NCBI GenBank assembly: GCA_900466475.1
Contig: UBMI01000004.1
Coordinates: 124,001-188,000 of the forward strand
Length of the DNA stretch: 64,000 nucleotides
Reading direction: 5' to 3'
Origin: Hyphomicrobiales bacterium
GTDB lineage: Bacteria > Pseudomonadota > Alphaproteobacteria > Rhizobiales > Rhizobiaceae
Shown here: positions 33,115 to 43,585 of the stretch, in pieces
How positions within the stretch are numbered: the first letter of the stretch is position 1
Layout: each line of letters opens with the position of its first letter
Position numbers and translations under genes: made by a program
The notes under the pieces: model-generated
Databases searched by the model: none
Told to the model about the DNA's origin: nothing
The model's input: the letters and a program-made list of their open reading frames with translations, nothing else

Positions 33115-34659
33115 ATGACCAGACTGAAATTCCTCCGCAATCTCTCGCTGGCCGGCTCGGCCATGCTGCCGCTGGCGCTTGCCACGGCCGCCCATGCAGC
33201 ACCCGCCGGCATGGACAAGATCCAGAATATCGTCGTCATCTACGCTGAAAACCGCAGTTTCGATAACCTCTATGGCAGCTTTCCGGGTGCCAACGGCCTC
33301 GCCAATGCAAGCGAAAGCCAGGCACGCCAGCTCGATCGCGATGGCGCGCCGCTTTCCGAACTGCCGCCTTCCTGGGGCGGTCTCACCGCCAAGGGTGTGA
33401 CACCCGCCGTCACCGAGGCCCAGTCCGCTCACCTCGCCAATGCCGTCTTCTCGATCGACGATCCCAAGGGCTTTGCTCAATCGACCAATGTCATCACCCG
33501 CGACCTCTGGCACCGCTTCTACGAGGAGCAGATGCAGATCGATGGCGGCAAGAACGACAAGTTCGTCGCCTGGGCCGATTCCGGCAGCCTCGTCATGGGC
33601 CACTATGACGGCTCGATCCTGCCCATGTGGCAGGTCGCCAAGAAATACGTCCTCGCCGACAACTTCTTCCAGGGCGGCTTCGGCGGCTCCTTCTTCAACC
33701 ACTTCCAGTTGATCTGCGCCTGCGCACCCTATTATGCGGATGCCGACAAGAGCCCTGCCAAGCCCACGATCGCCAAGGTCGATGCCGACGGCATTTCGCT
33801 GACCGTTGCCGAAAATGCACCAAAATCCGCGCTCGATGGTGCCCCGAAATTCGTCTCCGACGGCAATCTCACGCCGGATTTCTATGCCGTCAACACTATG
33901 CAGCCGCCCTACCAGCCGAGCGCCAATGCACCGGCCAAGGACGGTGATGCAGCCTATGCCGATCCCTCGCAGCCCAACACCTTGCCGCCGCAGCACGAGA
34001 TCACCATCGGCGATCTCCTGTCACTAAAGGGCGTCAGCTGGGCATGGTACGGCGGCGCATGGCAGGCAGCCCTCGATGGCAAGAACGCCACGCCGGTGCC
34101 GAACTTCCAGTTCCATCACCAGCCCTTCAACTACTTTGCCAATTTTGCGCCGGGCACGCCCGCCCGCGCCGAGCATCTGAAGGACGGCGGCCTCGGCGGC
34201 GAAGGCTTCATCAAGGATATCGACGACGGCAAACTGCCGGCCGTTTCCTTCTACAAGCCGCAGGGCAACCTCAACGAACATGGTGGCTACGCCGATGTCT
34301 CGAGCGGTGACCAGCACCTCGCCGATCTCGTCTCCCATCTCGAAAAGAGCCCGCAATGGGGTCATATGCTCGTCATCGTCACCTATGACGAAAACGGCGG
34401 CTTCTGGGATCACGTCGCTCCGCCGAAGGCCGATCGGTGGGGCCCGGGCAATCGCATTCCGGCCTTCATCATCTCGCCCTATGCCAAGGGCGGCATGGTC
34501 GATCATACGCAATATGACACGACCTCGATCCTGCGCCTGATCACGGCCCGTTACGACCTGCCGGTGCTTCCGGGCCTGCTTGCCCGCGACAGGGCGCTGG
34601 CGCTGAACAACGAGCCGCCGATGGGCAACCTGACGGCATCGCTCGACCTGACGCGCTGA
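33115..34659 (+). CDS. secreted phosphoesterase (acid phosphatase/phospholipase C family)
   Basis: 514 residues with a Sec signal (FLRNLSLAGSAMLPLALATA, cleavage AHA-AP). The phosphoesterase domain starts IQNIVVIYAENRSFDNLYG, where the Glu-Asn pair binds metal as in AcpA and bacterial phospholipase C. Later motifs are FFQGGFGGSFFNHFQLICAC, SDxDQHLADLV-like SSGDQHLADLV and TYDENGGFWDHVAPP. The family hydrolyses phosphomonoesters or phosphatidylcholine; which one cannot be told. ATG 33115 has GAGGT 9 nt upstream. The cytochrome peroxidase is transcribed away from it, and a strong hairpin follows the stop. Confidence 0.9.
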   Translation: MTRLKFLRNLSLAGSAMLPLALATAAHAAPAGMDKIQNIVVIYAENRSFDNLYGSFPGANGLANASESQARQLDRDGAPLSELPPSWGGLTAKGVTPAVTEAQSAHLANAVFSIDDPKGFAQSTNVITRDLWHRFYEEQMQIDGGKNDKFVAWADSGSLVMGHYDGSILPMWQVAKKYVLADNFFQGGFGGSFFNHFQLICACAPYYADADKSPAKPTIAKVDADGISLTVAENAPKSALDGAPKFVSDGNLTPDFYAVNTMQPPYQPSANAPAKDGDAAYADPSQPNTLPPQHEITIGDLLSLKGVSWAWYGGAWQAALDGKNATPVPNFQFHHQPFNYFANFAPGTPARAEHLKDGGLGGEGFIKDIDDGKLPAVSFYKPQGNLNEHGGYADVSSGDQHLADLVSHLEKSPQWGHMLVIVTYDENGGFWDHVAPPKADRWGPGNRIPAFIISPYAKGGMVDHTQYDTTSILRLITARYDLPVLPGLLARDRALALNNEPPMGNLTASLDLTR

Positions 34660-34675
34660 TCGTCACGATAACGCT

Positions 34676-34704
34676 GTCTTCTCCCCAGACATTGGGGAGA
34701 AGAC
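34676..34704. terminator. bidirectional hairpin terminator
   Basis: GTCTTCTCCCC-N7-GGGGAGAAGAC, a perfect 11-pair stem between the phosphoesterase and the convergent aldo/keto reductase genes. The plus-strand tail TTCTTGCTTT is moderately T-rich. Confidence 0.75.
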
Positions 34705-34723
34705 TTCTTGCTTTCCGGGTGTC

Positions 34724-35734
<1,011 letters not shown>

Positions 35735-36125
35735 CTCTTATCCTTTCTTCCGCCTCCTCATAGGAAGCGATTTTGCCGTCGAGGACGCGAAGGCAGGATT
35801 CGAGATCGGCCACATGGGCCCGGACATGCTCACGATGCTTTTTGAGCATCTCGCGACGCTCGCTGAAAGTGGCTTTCCCGCTACCGGCAAGCTTTGCATA
35901 AAGCAGCATGTCGCGGATCGGCATGCCGGTCGTCTTCAGACGGCCGAGAAACTCGATCCAGGAAAGGATTGAAGCGTCGTAGTCGCGTTGTCCGGATCGG
36001 TCGCGATCGGCATAGGGCAGCAGGCCGATACGCTCGTAATAACGCAGCGTATGAGCCGACAGACCGCACCGTTTCGCGAGGTCACTGATCTTCATGAAAC
36101 ACCTATTCTCGTCACGACGCCAAGG

Positions 36126-36156
36126 AAGCTACGGCTTCGAGCGCGCTCTAAGTCAA
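36126..36156 (-). promoter_or_regulatory. MerR-type promoter with 19-bp spacer
   Basis: On the minus strand: -35 TTGACT (36156-36151), 19-bp spacer, -10 TAGCTT (36131-36126). The spacer holds the dyad CTTCGAGCGCGCTCTAAG (36135-36152, one mismatched pair), the operator MerR proteins twist to activate. Confidence 0.8.
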
Positions 36157-36208
36157 GAGGCTTTTTAAGGCTGATTTTGCAGTCGTCTTGTCCCCGGCTG
36201 AATGAAGA

Positions 36209-36655
36209 TCACGCCAGGTATTGCAGGTCTCGCCTCAGCCCATCCGCATTGCCCCCGGGCATTTTCGCCTCGAGCGACGCATGCGTGCTTTCCCAGATTG
36301 GCAGAGCCTTCTGTAGCACGGCTCGCCCCTCATCCGTCAGCCGGAGTAGCCGGCCGCGCCGGTCTTTCGGGTTGGGCACGATGTCGACCAACCCCCTGCG
36401 CTGCAGTGGTTTCAGCGCTGCCGTCAGCGTCGTCTGGTCCATTGCAAGCAGGCTTGCGACCGGGCCCATCGGCGGCGGTTCCGGCCGGTTCAAAGACATC
36501 AGCAGCGAGAACTGGCCGTTGGTTAGTCCGACGGGCCGCAGCGCATCGTCGAACAGGCGGCCAAGCGCGCGGGCGGCGCGCTGTACGTGCAGGCAGAGGC
36601 ACGTGTCGCGCACCAGAAGCGTCGTAGAAAATGGAATCATTATCGCGTTTGACAT
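36209..36655 (-). CDS. MarR-family transcriptional regulator
   Basis: 148 residues. Winged helix: LTNGQFSLLMSLNRPEPPPM, then VASLLAMDQTTLTAALKPLQ and RRGLVDIVPNPKDRRGRLLR, the wing with the conserved DxRGR. The N-terminal dimerisation helix carries CLCLHVQRAARALGRLFDDA with two close cysteines that might sense oxidants, though this is inference. It is divergent from the DUF899 gene with a 12-bp palindrome between. That suggests control of the downstream DUF899-DUF1579-VOC cluster. Confidence 0.88.
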   Translation of the reverse strand: MSNAIMIPFSTTLLVRDTCLCLHVQRAARALGRLFDDALRPVGLTNGQFSLLMSLNRPEPPPMGPVASLLAMDQTTLTAALKPLQRRGLVDIVPNPKDRRGRLLRLTDEGRAVLQKALPIWESTHASLEAKMPGGNADGLRRDLQYLA

Positions 36656-36666
36656 GATCCATTTCT

Positions 36667-36678
36667 ATTGATATCAAT
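36667..36678. promoter_or_regulatory. MarR operator candidate
   Basis: Perfect palindrome ATTGATATCAAT, between a minus-strand TTGACT (36690-36685) and the MarR start. It would overlap the regulator's promoter. Confidence 0.6.
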
Positions 36679-36745
36679 CTATTTAGTCAAGAAGAGGAGA
36701 CTATTTGCCGGAACTTGCCGGCCGCGCCGGAGGAGGGCGTAGACC

Positions 36746-37489
36746 ATGCTGAACAAGGTAACTCAAAATCCCGTCGTTTCCCGCGAGGAATGGCTTGAAG
36801 CCCGCCGCTCCCTGCTCTCGAAAGAGAAGGAGGCAACGCATCTGCGAGACAAGGTGAATGCCGAACGCATGTCTTTGCCTTGGGTGAAGGTGGAGAAGGA
36901 CTACACGTTCGACACGCCTCAGGGGCCGAAATCGCTCGCCGACCTCTTCGATGGCCGCAGCCAGCTCATGGTCTATCACTTCATGTTCGGCCCCGAATGG
37001 GAAGCCGGATGCCCGGGCTGCTCGTTCCTGGCCGATCACCTCGACGGCACGTTGGCTCACCTCAACCACCACGACGTCACCCTTGTTTCCGTCGCCCGCG
37101 CGCCGCTCGCCAAGATCGAGGCCTACAAGACGCGTATGGGCTGGAAATTTCCCTGGGTTTCGTCTTTCGGCAGCGACTTCAATTTCGACTATCACGTATC
37201 TTTCACGCCCGAGGACCTTGCCAAGGACAAGGTCTTTTACAATTTCACTTCCGTAGCGCCTGATGAGGCCAATGACGAACTGCCCGGACTTTCGGCCTTC
37301 TACAAGAATGAGAAGGGCGAAGTGTTCCATACCTATTCGAGCTACGCCCGCGGCGCGGAAGAAATTCTCGGCACGTTGATGATCCTGGATCATGCCCCCA
37401 AGGGTCGCAACGAGGATTCGACGATGGATTTCGTGAAGCGTCACGATGAATATGAGGAAGCCCCCCAGGCCTCATCCTGCTGCCACTAA
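36746..37489 (+). CDS. DUF899 thioredoxin-like protein
   Basis: 247 residues of the DUF899 family (predicted thioredoxin-fold dithiol-disulphide isomerases). The core includes LMVYHFMFGPEWEAGCPGCS, with a CPGC redox motif (Cys89, Cys92), then LAHLNHHDVTLVSVARAPL and VSSFGSDFNFDYHVSF, the family signature. A C-terminal CCH tail is extra. It is divergent from a MarR gene and followed on the same strand by DUF1579 and VOC genes, with palindromic repeats in the gaps. Function is unproven; a redox or stress role fits the motif and the regulator. Confidence 0.88.
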   Translation: MLNKVTQNPVVSREEWLEARRSLLSKEKEATHLRDKVNAERMSLPWVKVEKDYTFDTPQGPKSLADLFDGRSQLMVYHFMFGPEWEAGCPGCSFLADHLDGTLAHLNHHDVTLVSVARAPLAKIEAYKTRMGWKFPWVSSFGSDFNFDYHVSFTPEDLAKDKVFYNFTSVAPDEANDELPGLSAFYKNEKGEVFHTYSSYARGAEEILGTLMILDHAPKGRNEDSTMDFVKRHDEYEEAPQASSCCH

Positions 37490-37490
37490 C

Positions 37491-37532
37491 GCAATTCCCG
37501 CAAGACTGTCGTGGTTTTGCGTTCGGAATTGC
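37491..37532. repeat. rhizobial palindromic repeat, short copy
   Basis: Arms GCAATTCC / GGAATTGC enclose CGCAAGACTG and GGTTTTGCGTTC. A related copy lies at 38063-38107. The two flank the DUF1579 gene. Confidence 0.7.
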
Positions 37533-37576
37533 ATGAAGCATCCAGCCAGCCATCCATCATCCGGAGGAGAAGGACG

Positions 37577-38041
37577 ATGAAGACTGCAGAAGTGCTGAAG
37601 GAGCATGCTTTCCTGGAGAAAATGGTCGGCGACTGGACCGTCGCCGCCTCAGACATGACCGGCGACAAGCCTTGGCAGGAGACCGTTCGCTCCCTGCAGG
37701 GCATCTGGTTCGTTGCCGAAGGAGCCGGTCAAATGAGCGACGGCAAGCAGGCAACGACAATCCTGACCCTCGGCTACGACTCCAGCAAAGGCAAATATGT
37801 CGGCAGCTGGATCGGCTCGATGATGGATTACATGTGGGTCTATGAGGGCGAGGTCGATCCCTCGGGAAATGTTCTGTCGCTCTACACCAGAGGGCCGGCC
37901 TTCGAAGGCGACGGCCTTGCCGATTATCGCGAGCAGATCGCCTTTCTCGACGACAATGTCAGGACCTTCACATCGAGCGCCAGGGAAGCCGACGGCACCT
38001 GGAAGCAGTTCATGGAAGTCAAATATACCCGCAAGGGCTGA
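37577..38041 (+). CDS. DUF1579 family protein
   Basis: 154 residues. Family features: HAFLEKMVGDWTVAA at the N-terminus, GIWFVAEGAGQM, then TLGYDSSKGKYVGSWIGSMM and ADYREQIAFLDDN. The repeated aromatic-glycine beta strands suggest a lipocalin-like beta barrel. DUF1579 proteins have no assigned activity. AGGAGAAGGACG precedes ATG 37577. The gene sits between DUF899 and VOC genes in a cluster probably controlled by the MarR protein, though repeats in both gaps may separate the transcripts. Confidence 0.85.
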   Translation: MKTAEVLKEHAFLEKMVGDWTVAASDMTGDKPWQETVRSLQGIWFVAEGAGQMSDGKQATTILTLGYDSSKGKYVGSWIGSMMDYMWVYEGEVDPSGNVLSLYTRGPAFEGDGLADYREQIAFLDDNVRTFTSSAREADGTWKQFMEVKYTRKG

Positions 38042-38062
38042 AATCGCCGGGGCATTTCAAGC

Positions 38063-38107
38063 GCAATTCCAGCAAAAGTGCGAGAGCGGTTTTGTGTCCG
38101 GAATTGC
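38063..38107. repeat. rhizobial palindromic repeat, long copy
   Basis: Arms GCAATTCC / GGAATTGC around AGCAAAAGTGCGAGAGCGG and TTTTGTGTCC. It is the same element as at 37491-37532 but 3 bp longer, and lies in the DUF1579-VOC gap. Confidence 0.75.
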
Positions 38108-38153
38108 GTAAAAACAACGAGACAGAACTCAAGCGTGGACCGAGGAGAACACG

Positions 38154-38930
38154 ATGTCCAATACGCATGGCAAGTTCATATGGTGCGAACTGATGACGCC
38201 GGATCCCGATGCGGCGGCAAAATTCTACGGATCGGTCGTCGGCTGGACATCGAGCAAAATGCCGGCGGCGGACCAGCCGGAATATGTCATCTTCGAAGCA
38301 AACGGCGTCAGGGTCGCCGGCATGATGCCCTTTCCTGCAGAGCTGGAAGGGCAGGGCATTCCGCCGAACTGGACTGGTTATGTCGCCGTCGACAATGTCG
38401 ATCAGTCGGCACGCGACTTTTCAGCAAATGGCGGCACCATCCGCCGCCAGCCTGCGGATATTCCAGGTATAGGCCGTTTCGCGGTCGTCGCCGATCCGGA
38501 CGGAGCGGTGCTCTGCATCATGACGCCGCTGCCGATGGAAAACCCGCCGCCGGAATTGCCCTTCGACACGCCCGGCCATGTCGGCTGGCGCGAGCTCTAT
38601 GCCAATGACGGGGCAAAGGCTTTCGACTTCTATTCCAGGCTCTTTGGCTGGACGAAGGATCAGGACTTCGACATGGGGCCGATGGGTGTCTACCACATCT
38701 TCGCCGAACACGGAAAACAGACCGGCGGCATGATGACCCGCCCGCCTGAGGTCGGCATGGACTTCTGGTCCTACTATTTCACTGTGCCCGCGCTCGATGC
38801 TGCGATCGAGCGCACCAATGCCGGCGGCGGCAAGGTCGTCAACGGTCCGATGGAAGTCCCCGGCGGCTGGGTCTGCCAGGCCGTGGATCCACAGGGAGCG
38901 TTTTTCTGCCTCTCGGCGGCTGTGCGGTAG
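38154..38930 (+). CDS. two-domain VOC (glyoxalase-like) protein
   Basis: 258 residues made of two vicinal-oxygen-chelate domains. Domain 1 (about 8-125) begins GKFIWCELMTPDPDAAAKFY; domain 2 (about 138-258) begins HVGWRELYANDGAKAFDFYS. Each has a paired beta-alpha-beta-beta-beta unit and a metal-ligand-like late block (DPDGAVLCIM; DPQGAFFCLS). Proteins of this type are often named glyoxalase/CFP-30-like, without proven lactoylglutathione lyase activity. It ends the DUF899-DUF1579-VOC run. A hairpin follows the stop. Confidence 0.9.
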   Translation: MSNTHGKFIWCELMTPDPDAAAKFYGSVVGWTSSKMPAADQPEYVIFEANGVRVAGMMPFPAELEGQGIPPNWTGYVAVDNVDQSARDFSANGGTIRRQPADIPGIGRFAVVADPDGAVLCIMTPLPMENPPPELPFDTPGHVGWRELYANDGAKAFDFYSRLFGWTKDQDFDMGPMGVYHIFAEHGKQTGGMMTRPPEVGMDFWSYYFTVPALDAAIERTNAGGGKVVNGPMEVPGGWVCQAVDPQGAFFCLSAAVR

Positions 38931-38944
38931 TCATCGTCAACAAG

Positions 38945-38972
38945 GAGGGAGCACGAATCCGCGCGCTCCCTC
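38945..38972. terminator. hairpin between convergent genes
   Basis: GAGGGAGC-N12-GCTCCCTC, eight pairs, between the VOC and ABC-F genes. The tail is not T-rich, so factor-independent termination is uncertain. Confidence 0.5.
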
Positions 38973-38985
38973 ATCTCTGCAGGCC

Positions 38986-40512
<1,527 letters not shown>

Positions 40513-40654
40513 GATCGTATCCTGGTCTTGCCAAGCGATCGCGCATATCCGGGGCTTTCAGCCATCGACGGAAAAGCGCGTTATGCTTGGCGGATTATGA
40601 AATGCTTGCAGCTTGAACGGCGGGCATTCAGGTGCAGCAGTGCCACTAGGGGCA

Positions 40655-40715
40655 GACCAGGAAGAGATTTGCGAGAAACGGTCTCTGGTCAGCCCTGCAA
40701 ACGCATCTGCAGGGC
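40655..40715 (-). promoter_or_regulatory. two tandem hairpins of possible attenuator
   Basis: Hairpin 1 pairs GCCCTGCA with TGCAGGGC around an 8-base loop (40692-40715) and overlaps the last codons of the leader frame. Hairpin 2 pairs GACCAG with CTGGTC (40690-40685 and 40660-40655), and its 5' arm overlaps the leader stop codon. Confidence 0.45.
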
Positions 40716-40760
40716 GTTGACTGGGCCACGCTGGCGATGATGCCGGAAATAGATATTCAT
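40689..40760 (-). CDS. possible 23-residue leader peptide of ABC-F gene
   Basis: A minus-strand frame starting MNIYFRHHRQRG and ending LQMRLQG. The ribosome binding site AAGGAGGG lies 6 nt before the ATG, one of the strongest in the window. It ends 176 bp before the ABC-F start, with no other gene between. The peptide has a basic histidine/arginine-rich middle. The final codons form hairpin 1. This looks like an upstream frame that could sense ribosome stalling and control the ABC-F gene. It has no recognised homologue and may also be a stand-alone small protein. Confidence 0.45.
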   Translation of the reverse strand: MNIYFRHHRQRGPVNALQMRLQG

Positions 40761-40972
40761 GCGCAGCCCTCCTTTCTTTCTCGATTGCACGAGGGAAATA
40801 CCATTGCTCGCGCCTGGAAACAAGGGATCACGATAGAGATAGCCGCATCGCACTCGCACCCTTTCACACCATGCCGGCAGAAATCAGCCACACCGAAGTC
40901 TTCATGTCGCGGCCGCTTTGATCCCGACACAATCGCCTCCTAGCGATGTCAGGCGTCACAGGGAGGCACCGC

Positions 40973-41473
40973 ATGCTCATCGCTCATCTGCCGGCAGGCT
41001 ATATTCTTGGAACTGCCGCGCGACGCAGGGCATCATCCTCTGCCGTCATGGCGGCAGCGCTGATCGGCAGCGTCGCGCCGGATTTCGACGTGATCTATTT
41101 CTACGCCTCCGGCGGCCGGGTTCATCACCATGCCTATGTCACGCATTGGCCGCTCTTCTGGCTGGTCGCGGCGGTCCTGGTCCTGCCGTTCCTCAAATGG
41201 CTCCGTCCGGACTGGCTCGCCACGGGTTTCGTCTTCTTCGCAGCCGCCATGCTGCATATGGTCATGGATACGATCGCGGCGCCGCTCCTTTGGTTGGCAC
41301 CTTTCTCCTTTCATGAGTTCGAGCTGGTTCGGGTCCCCGCAACCCATGTCAGTTGGATCGTGAGCTTCCTGCTTCACTGGACATTCCTGCTGGAAATCTC
41401 GATCTGCCTTTCGGCGCTCGCCCTCTTCCTGATGCGCCGCCGACGCGCCGAAGCCGGCCGAACTGCGGTCTGA
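40973..41473 (+). CDS. membrane-bound metal-dependent hydrolase family (YdjM/DUF457-like)
   Basis: A 166-residue inner-membrane protein with four to five helices. The start MLIAHLPAGYILGTAARRRA carries the conserved early histidine. Motifs are GSVAPDFDVIYFY (Asp pair), HHHAYVTHWPLFW (His cluster) and MLHMVMDTIAAPLLW (His-Asp). These fit the LexA-binding, inner-membrane-associated putative hydrolase family typified by YdjM. GGGAGG lies 8 nt before ATG 40973; an ATG nine codons earlier is an alternative. It is preceded by the 460-bp gap and stands alone. Catalysis is predicted, not shown. Confidence 0.8.
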   Translation: MLIAHLPAGYILGTAARRRASSSAVMAAALIGSVAPDFDVIYFYASGGRVHHHAYVTHWPLFWLVAAVLVLPFLKWLRPDWLATGFVFFAAAMLHMVMDTIAAPLLWLAPFSFHEFELVRVPATHVSWIVSFLLHWTFLLEISICLSALALFLMRRRRAEAGRTAV

Positions 41474-41620
41474 CCAACATGCGACGGCCTCGCGCCGGTG
41501 CCGGAAAAGCTGCATTGAGTTCTGCTAACGGAGGCTTACCGGAGCAGTTGCGCAACACCCTGTGATCGTTATAAGCCGCCGTCCAGGGCTGAAGAGACAT
41601 TCATGATCGGGGGCGAAATG

Positions 41621-41923
41621 ATGGCAGTTGGTGACGACGACTATGTTTATGACGAGGCGACAGGCGAATGGCGCCCGGCCTCCGAGATGGCTGCAGCCGC
41701 GCAGGCTGCATCCGAGGTTCGCGACGCCTCCGGAAACGTGTTGAAGGACGGCGATTCCGTCACGCTCATCAAGGACCTGAAGGTAAAGGGCGCCAACCAG
41801 ACCCTGAAACAGGGCACGGTTATCCGCTCGATCCGTCTGACAGATAATCCCGAAGAGATCGACTGCCGTCACGACACGATCAAGGGCCTTGTCCTGCGCA
41901 CGGAATTTGTCCGCAAGCGCTGA
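41621..41923 (+). CDS. PhnA/YjdM-like protein lacking the zinc ribbon
   Basis: 100 residues. The C-terminal PhnA/YjdM domain is clear: DASGNVLKDGDSVTLIKDLK, then NQTLKQGTVIRSIRLTDNPE and LVLRTEFVRKR. The N-terminus, where YjdM has a four-cysteine zinc ribbon, is instead VGDDDYVYDEATGEWRPASE with no cysteine. The family name comes from the phn region of E. coli, but no phosphonate-degrading role is established. GGGGG is 7 nt upstream of ATG 41621 (ATG 41618 is also possible). The gene appears monocistronic. Confidence 0.85.
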   Translation: MAVGDDDYVYDEATGEWRPASEMAAAAQAASEVRDASGNVLKDGDSVTLIKDLKVKGANQTLKQGTVIRSIRLTDNPEEIDCRHDTIKGLVLRTEFVRKR

Positions 41924-42028
41924 TCAAGGCTGGTTGCGCAAGAGCGCGCAGCCGTTCTGCGATGCCGGCCGCGCCGGACAGACTTAAAGCGTGGCAGCGG
42001 ATCCGAGAGATCGCACCACGCTTCAGTC

Positions 42029-43585
42029 CTACCGCTTCAGGCTTCCCAGGATCCCCCGCACCAGCGCCCGGCCGACCTGCGTCGCCACCGTACGCGCGAC
42101 GCTCTTCATCGCCGCTTCCATCACCGTTTCGCGTTGGTAGCCGGAACGGCCACGCGGCTGTGCCTTGTCGTCGTTATCGCTGCCGCCGAAGCCGGGCAGG
42201 GTCCAGCCTGATGTCGTGCTGCCCTCCTGCGGCGCCGGCGCTTGTTCCTGCGCCCGCTTGGCCGCGTCGGAATCAGCGGCCTTCTGGGTGCGGGCGGCCA
42301 GCATCTCGAAGGCGGATTCACGGTCCACGTCCTCGTCATAGACGCCGAGTACGGGGCTGTGATCCATGACCAGTTGGCGCTCGGCATCCGTCAGCGGTCC
42401 GACGCGGGCGGACGGCGGGCGAACGAGTGTACGCTCGACGATCGAGGGTGCGCCCTTGGCTTCAAGCGTCGAGACCAGCGCCTCGCCGGTACCGAGCGTG
42501 GTGATGACGGTGGCGCAATCGAAGGCCGGGTTGGGGCGGAAGGTGTCGGCCGCCGTCCTCACCGCCTTCTGCTCGCGCGGCGAATAGGCGCGCAGCGCAT
42601 GCTGCAGACGGTTGCCGAGCTGGGCGAGCACCGTCTCCGGAACATCGAGCGGGTTCTGCGTCACGAAATAGACGCCGACCCCCTTGGAGCGAATGAGGCG
42701 CACGACCTGCTCCACGCGCTCGATCAGCACCTTCGGCGCGTCGTTGAAGAGCAGATGCGCCTCGTCGAAGAAGAAGACGAGCTTCGGCTTGTCGGGATCG
42801 CCGACTTCCGGCAGTTCCTCGAAAAGCTCGGAAAGCAGCCACAGCAGGAAGGTGGCGTAAAGGCGCGGGTTCATCATCAGCTTGTCGGCGGCAAGCACGG
42901 AGATCTGCCCGTAGCCATTGTTCGACGTGCGCATGATGTCGGTGATCTTCAGGGCTGGCTCGCCGAAGAAATGTTCCGCACCCTGCTGTTCCAGCACCAG
43001 CAGCGCGCGCTGGATGGAGCCGACCGAAGCCTTGGAAATCAGACCGAACTGGCTGGAAAGCTCTGTGGCATTCTCGCCCATATAGTTGAGCAGCGCAGTA
43101 AAATCCTTGAGGTCGAGCAGCGGCAGTCCGGCCTTGTCGGCGATCTTGAAGGCGATGTTGATGACGCCTTCCTGCGGCTCGGAAGCATCCATCAGCCGGG
43201 CGAGCAGCAATGGCCCCATCTCGGCGATGGTGGTGCGCACACGATGGCCTTTCTCGCCGAACAGATCCCAGAAGATGACCGGGAACTGCTCGAGTTCGTA
43301 ATCGTCAAAGCCGATCTGCTCGGCTCGCTTGGTGAGGAAGTCCTTCGCTTCGCCCTTGGCGGCGATGCCCGAGAGGTCGCCCTTGATGTCGGCGGCGAAG
43401 ACCGGGACGCCGGCGCGAGCAAAGCCCTCGGCCAGCACCTGCAGTGTCACCGTCTTGCCGGTGCCGGTGGCACCGGTCACCAGTCCGTGACGGTTGCCGA
43501 ACTTGAGGTCGAGATATTCGCCCTTGTTGATGCTGTCATCAGGATTGCGGCTTGCGCCGATGAAAATCTTGCCGTCCTCGAGCAT
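42029..43585 (-). CDS. HerA-like/DUF853 ATPase
   Basis: A 518-residue P-loop ATPase of the HerA/FtsK superfamily (DUF853 type). Walker A is GATGTGKT at 38-45; Walker B is KLVFFFDEAHLLF; a sensor-like FVTQNPLDVPE and an arginine-rich RLQHALRAYSPREQ follow. Residues 430-470 (DAAKRAQEQAPAPQEGSTTS) form a disordered linker before a basic C-terminus VARTVATQVGRALVRGILGS. HerA works with NurA on DNA ends in archaea; the bacterial DUF853 role is not settled. ATG 43585 (MLEDGKIFIGAS, GGGAG upstream) is the standard start. Confidence 0.87.
   Translation of the reverse strand: MLEDGKIFIGASRNPDDSINKGEYLDLKFGNRHGLVTGATGTGKTVTLQVLAEGFARAGVPVFAADIKGDLSGIAAKGEAKDFLTKRAEQIGFDDYELEQFPVIFWDLFGEKGHRVRTTIAEMGPLLLARLMDASEPQEGVINIAFKIADKAGLPLLDLKDFTALLNYMGENATELSSQFGLISKASVGSIQRALLVLEQQGAEHFFGEPALKITDIMRTSNNGYGQISVLAADKLMMNPRLYATFLLWLLSELFEELPEVGDPDKPKLVFFFDEAHLLFNDAPKVLIERVEQVVRLIRSKGVGVYFVTQNPLDVPETVLAQLGNRLQHALRAYSPREQKAVRTAADTFRPNPAFDCATVITTLGTGEALVSTLEAKGAPSIVERTLVRPPSARVGPLTDAERQLVMDHSPVLGVYDEDVDRESAFEMLAARTQKAADSDAAKRAQEQAPAPQEGSTTSGWTLPGFGGSDNDDKAQPRGRSGYQRETVMEAAMKSVARTVATQVGRALVRGILGSLKR

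Larger units (their letters stand above)
40513..40972. other. 460-bp gap with leader-peptide region and no full-size gene
   Basis: Apart from the leader frame and hairpins at 40655-40760, I see no supported gene. A plus-strand 68-codon frame (40737-40943) has no ribosome binding site and no family signature. The part nearest 40946-40972 carries the ribosome binding site GGGAGG of the next plus-strand gene. Confidence 0.6.

Noticed and set aside
40737..40943. 68-codon plus-strand frame in the 460-bp gap
   Set aside because: No ribosome binding site, no family pattern, and it overlaps the better supported minus-strand leader frame.
41989..42022. AAGCGTGG / CCACGCTT inverted pair between convergent genes
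   Set aside because: The eight-base arms enclose a long loop and no T tract follows; termination is possible but not supportable.
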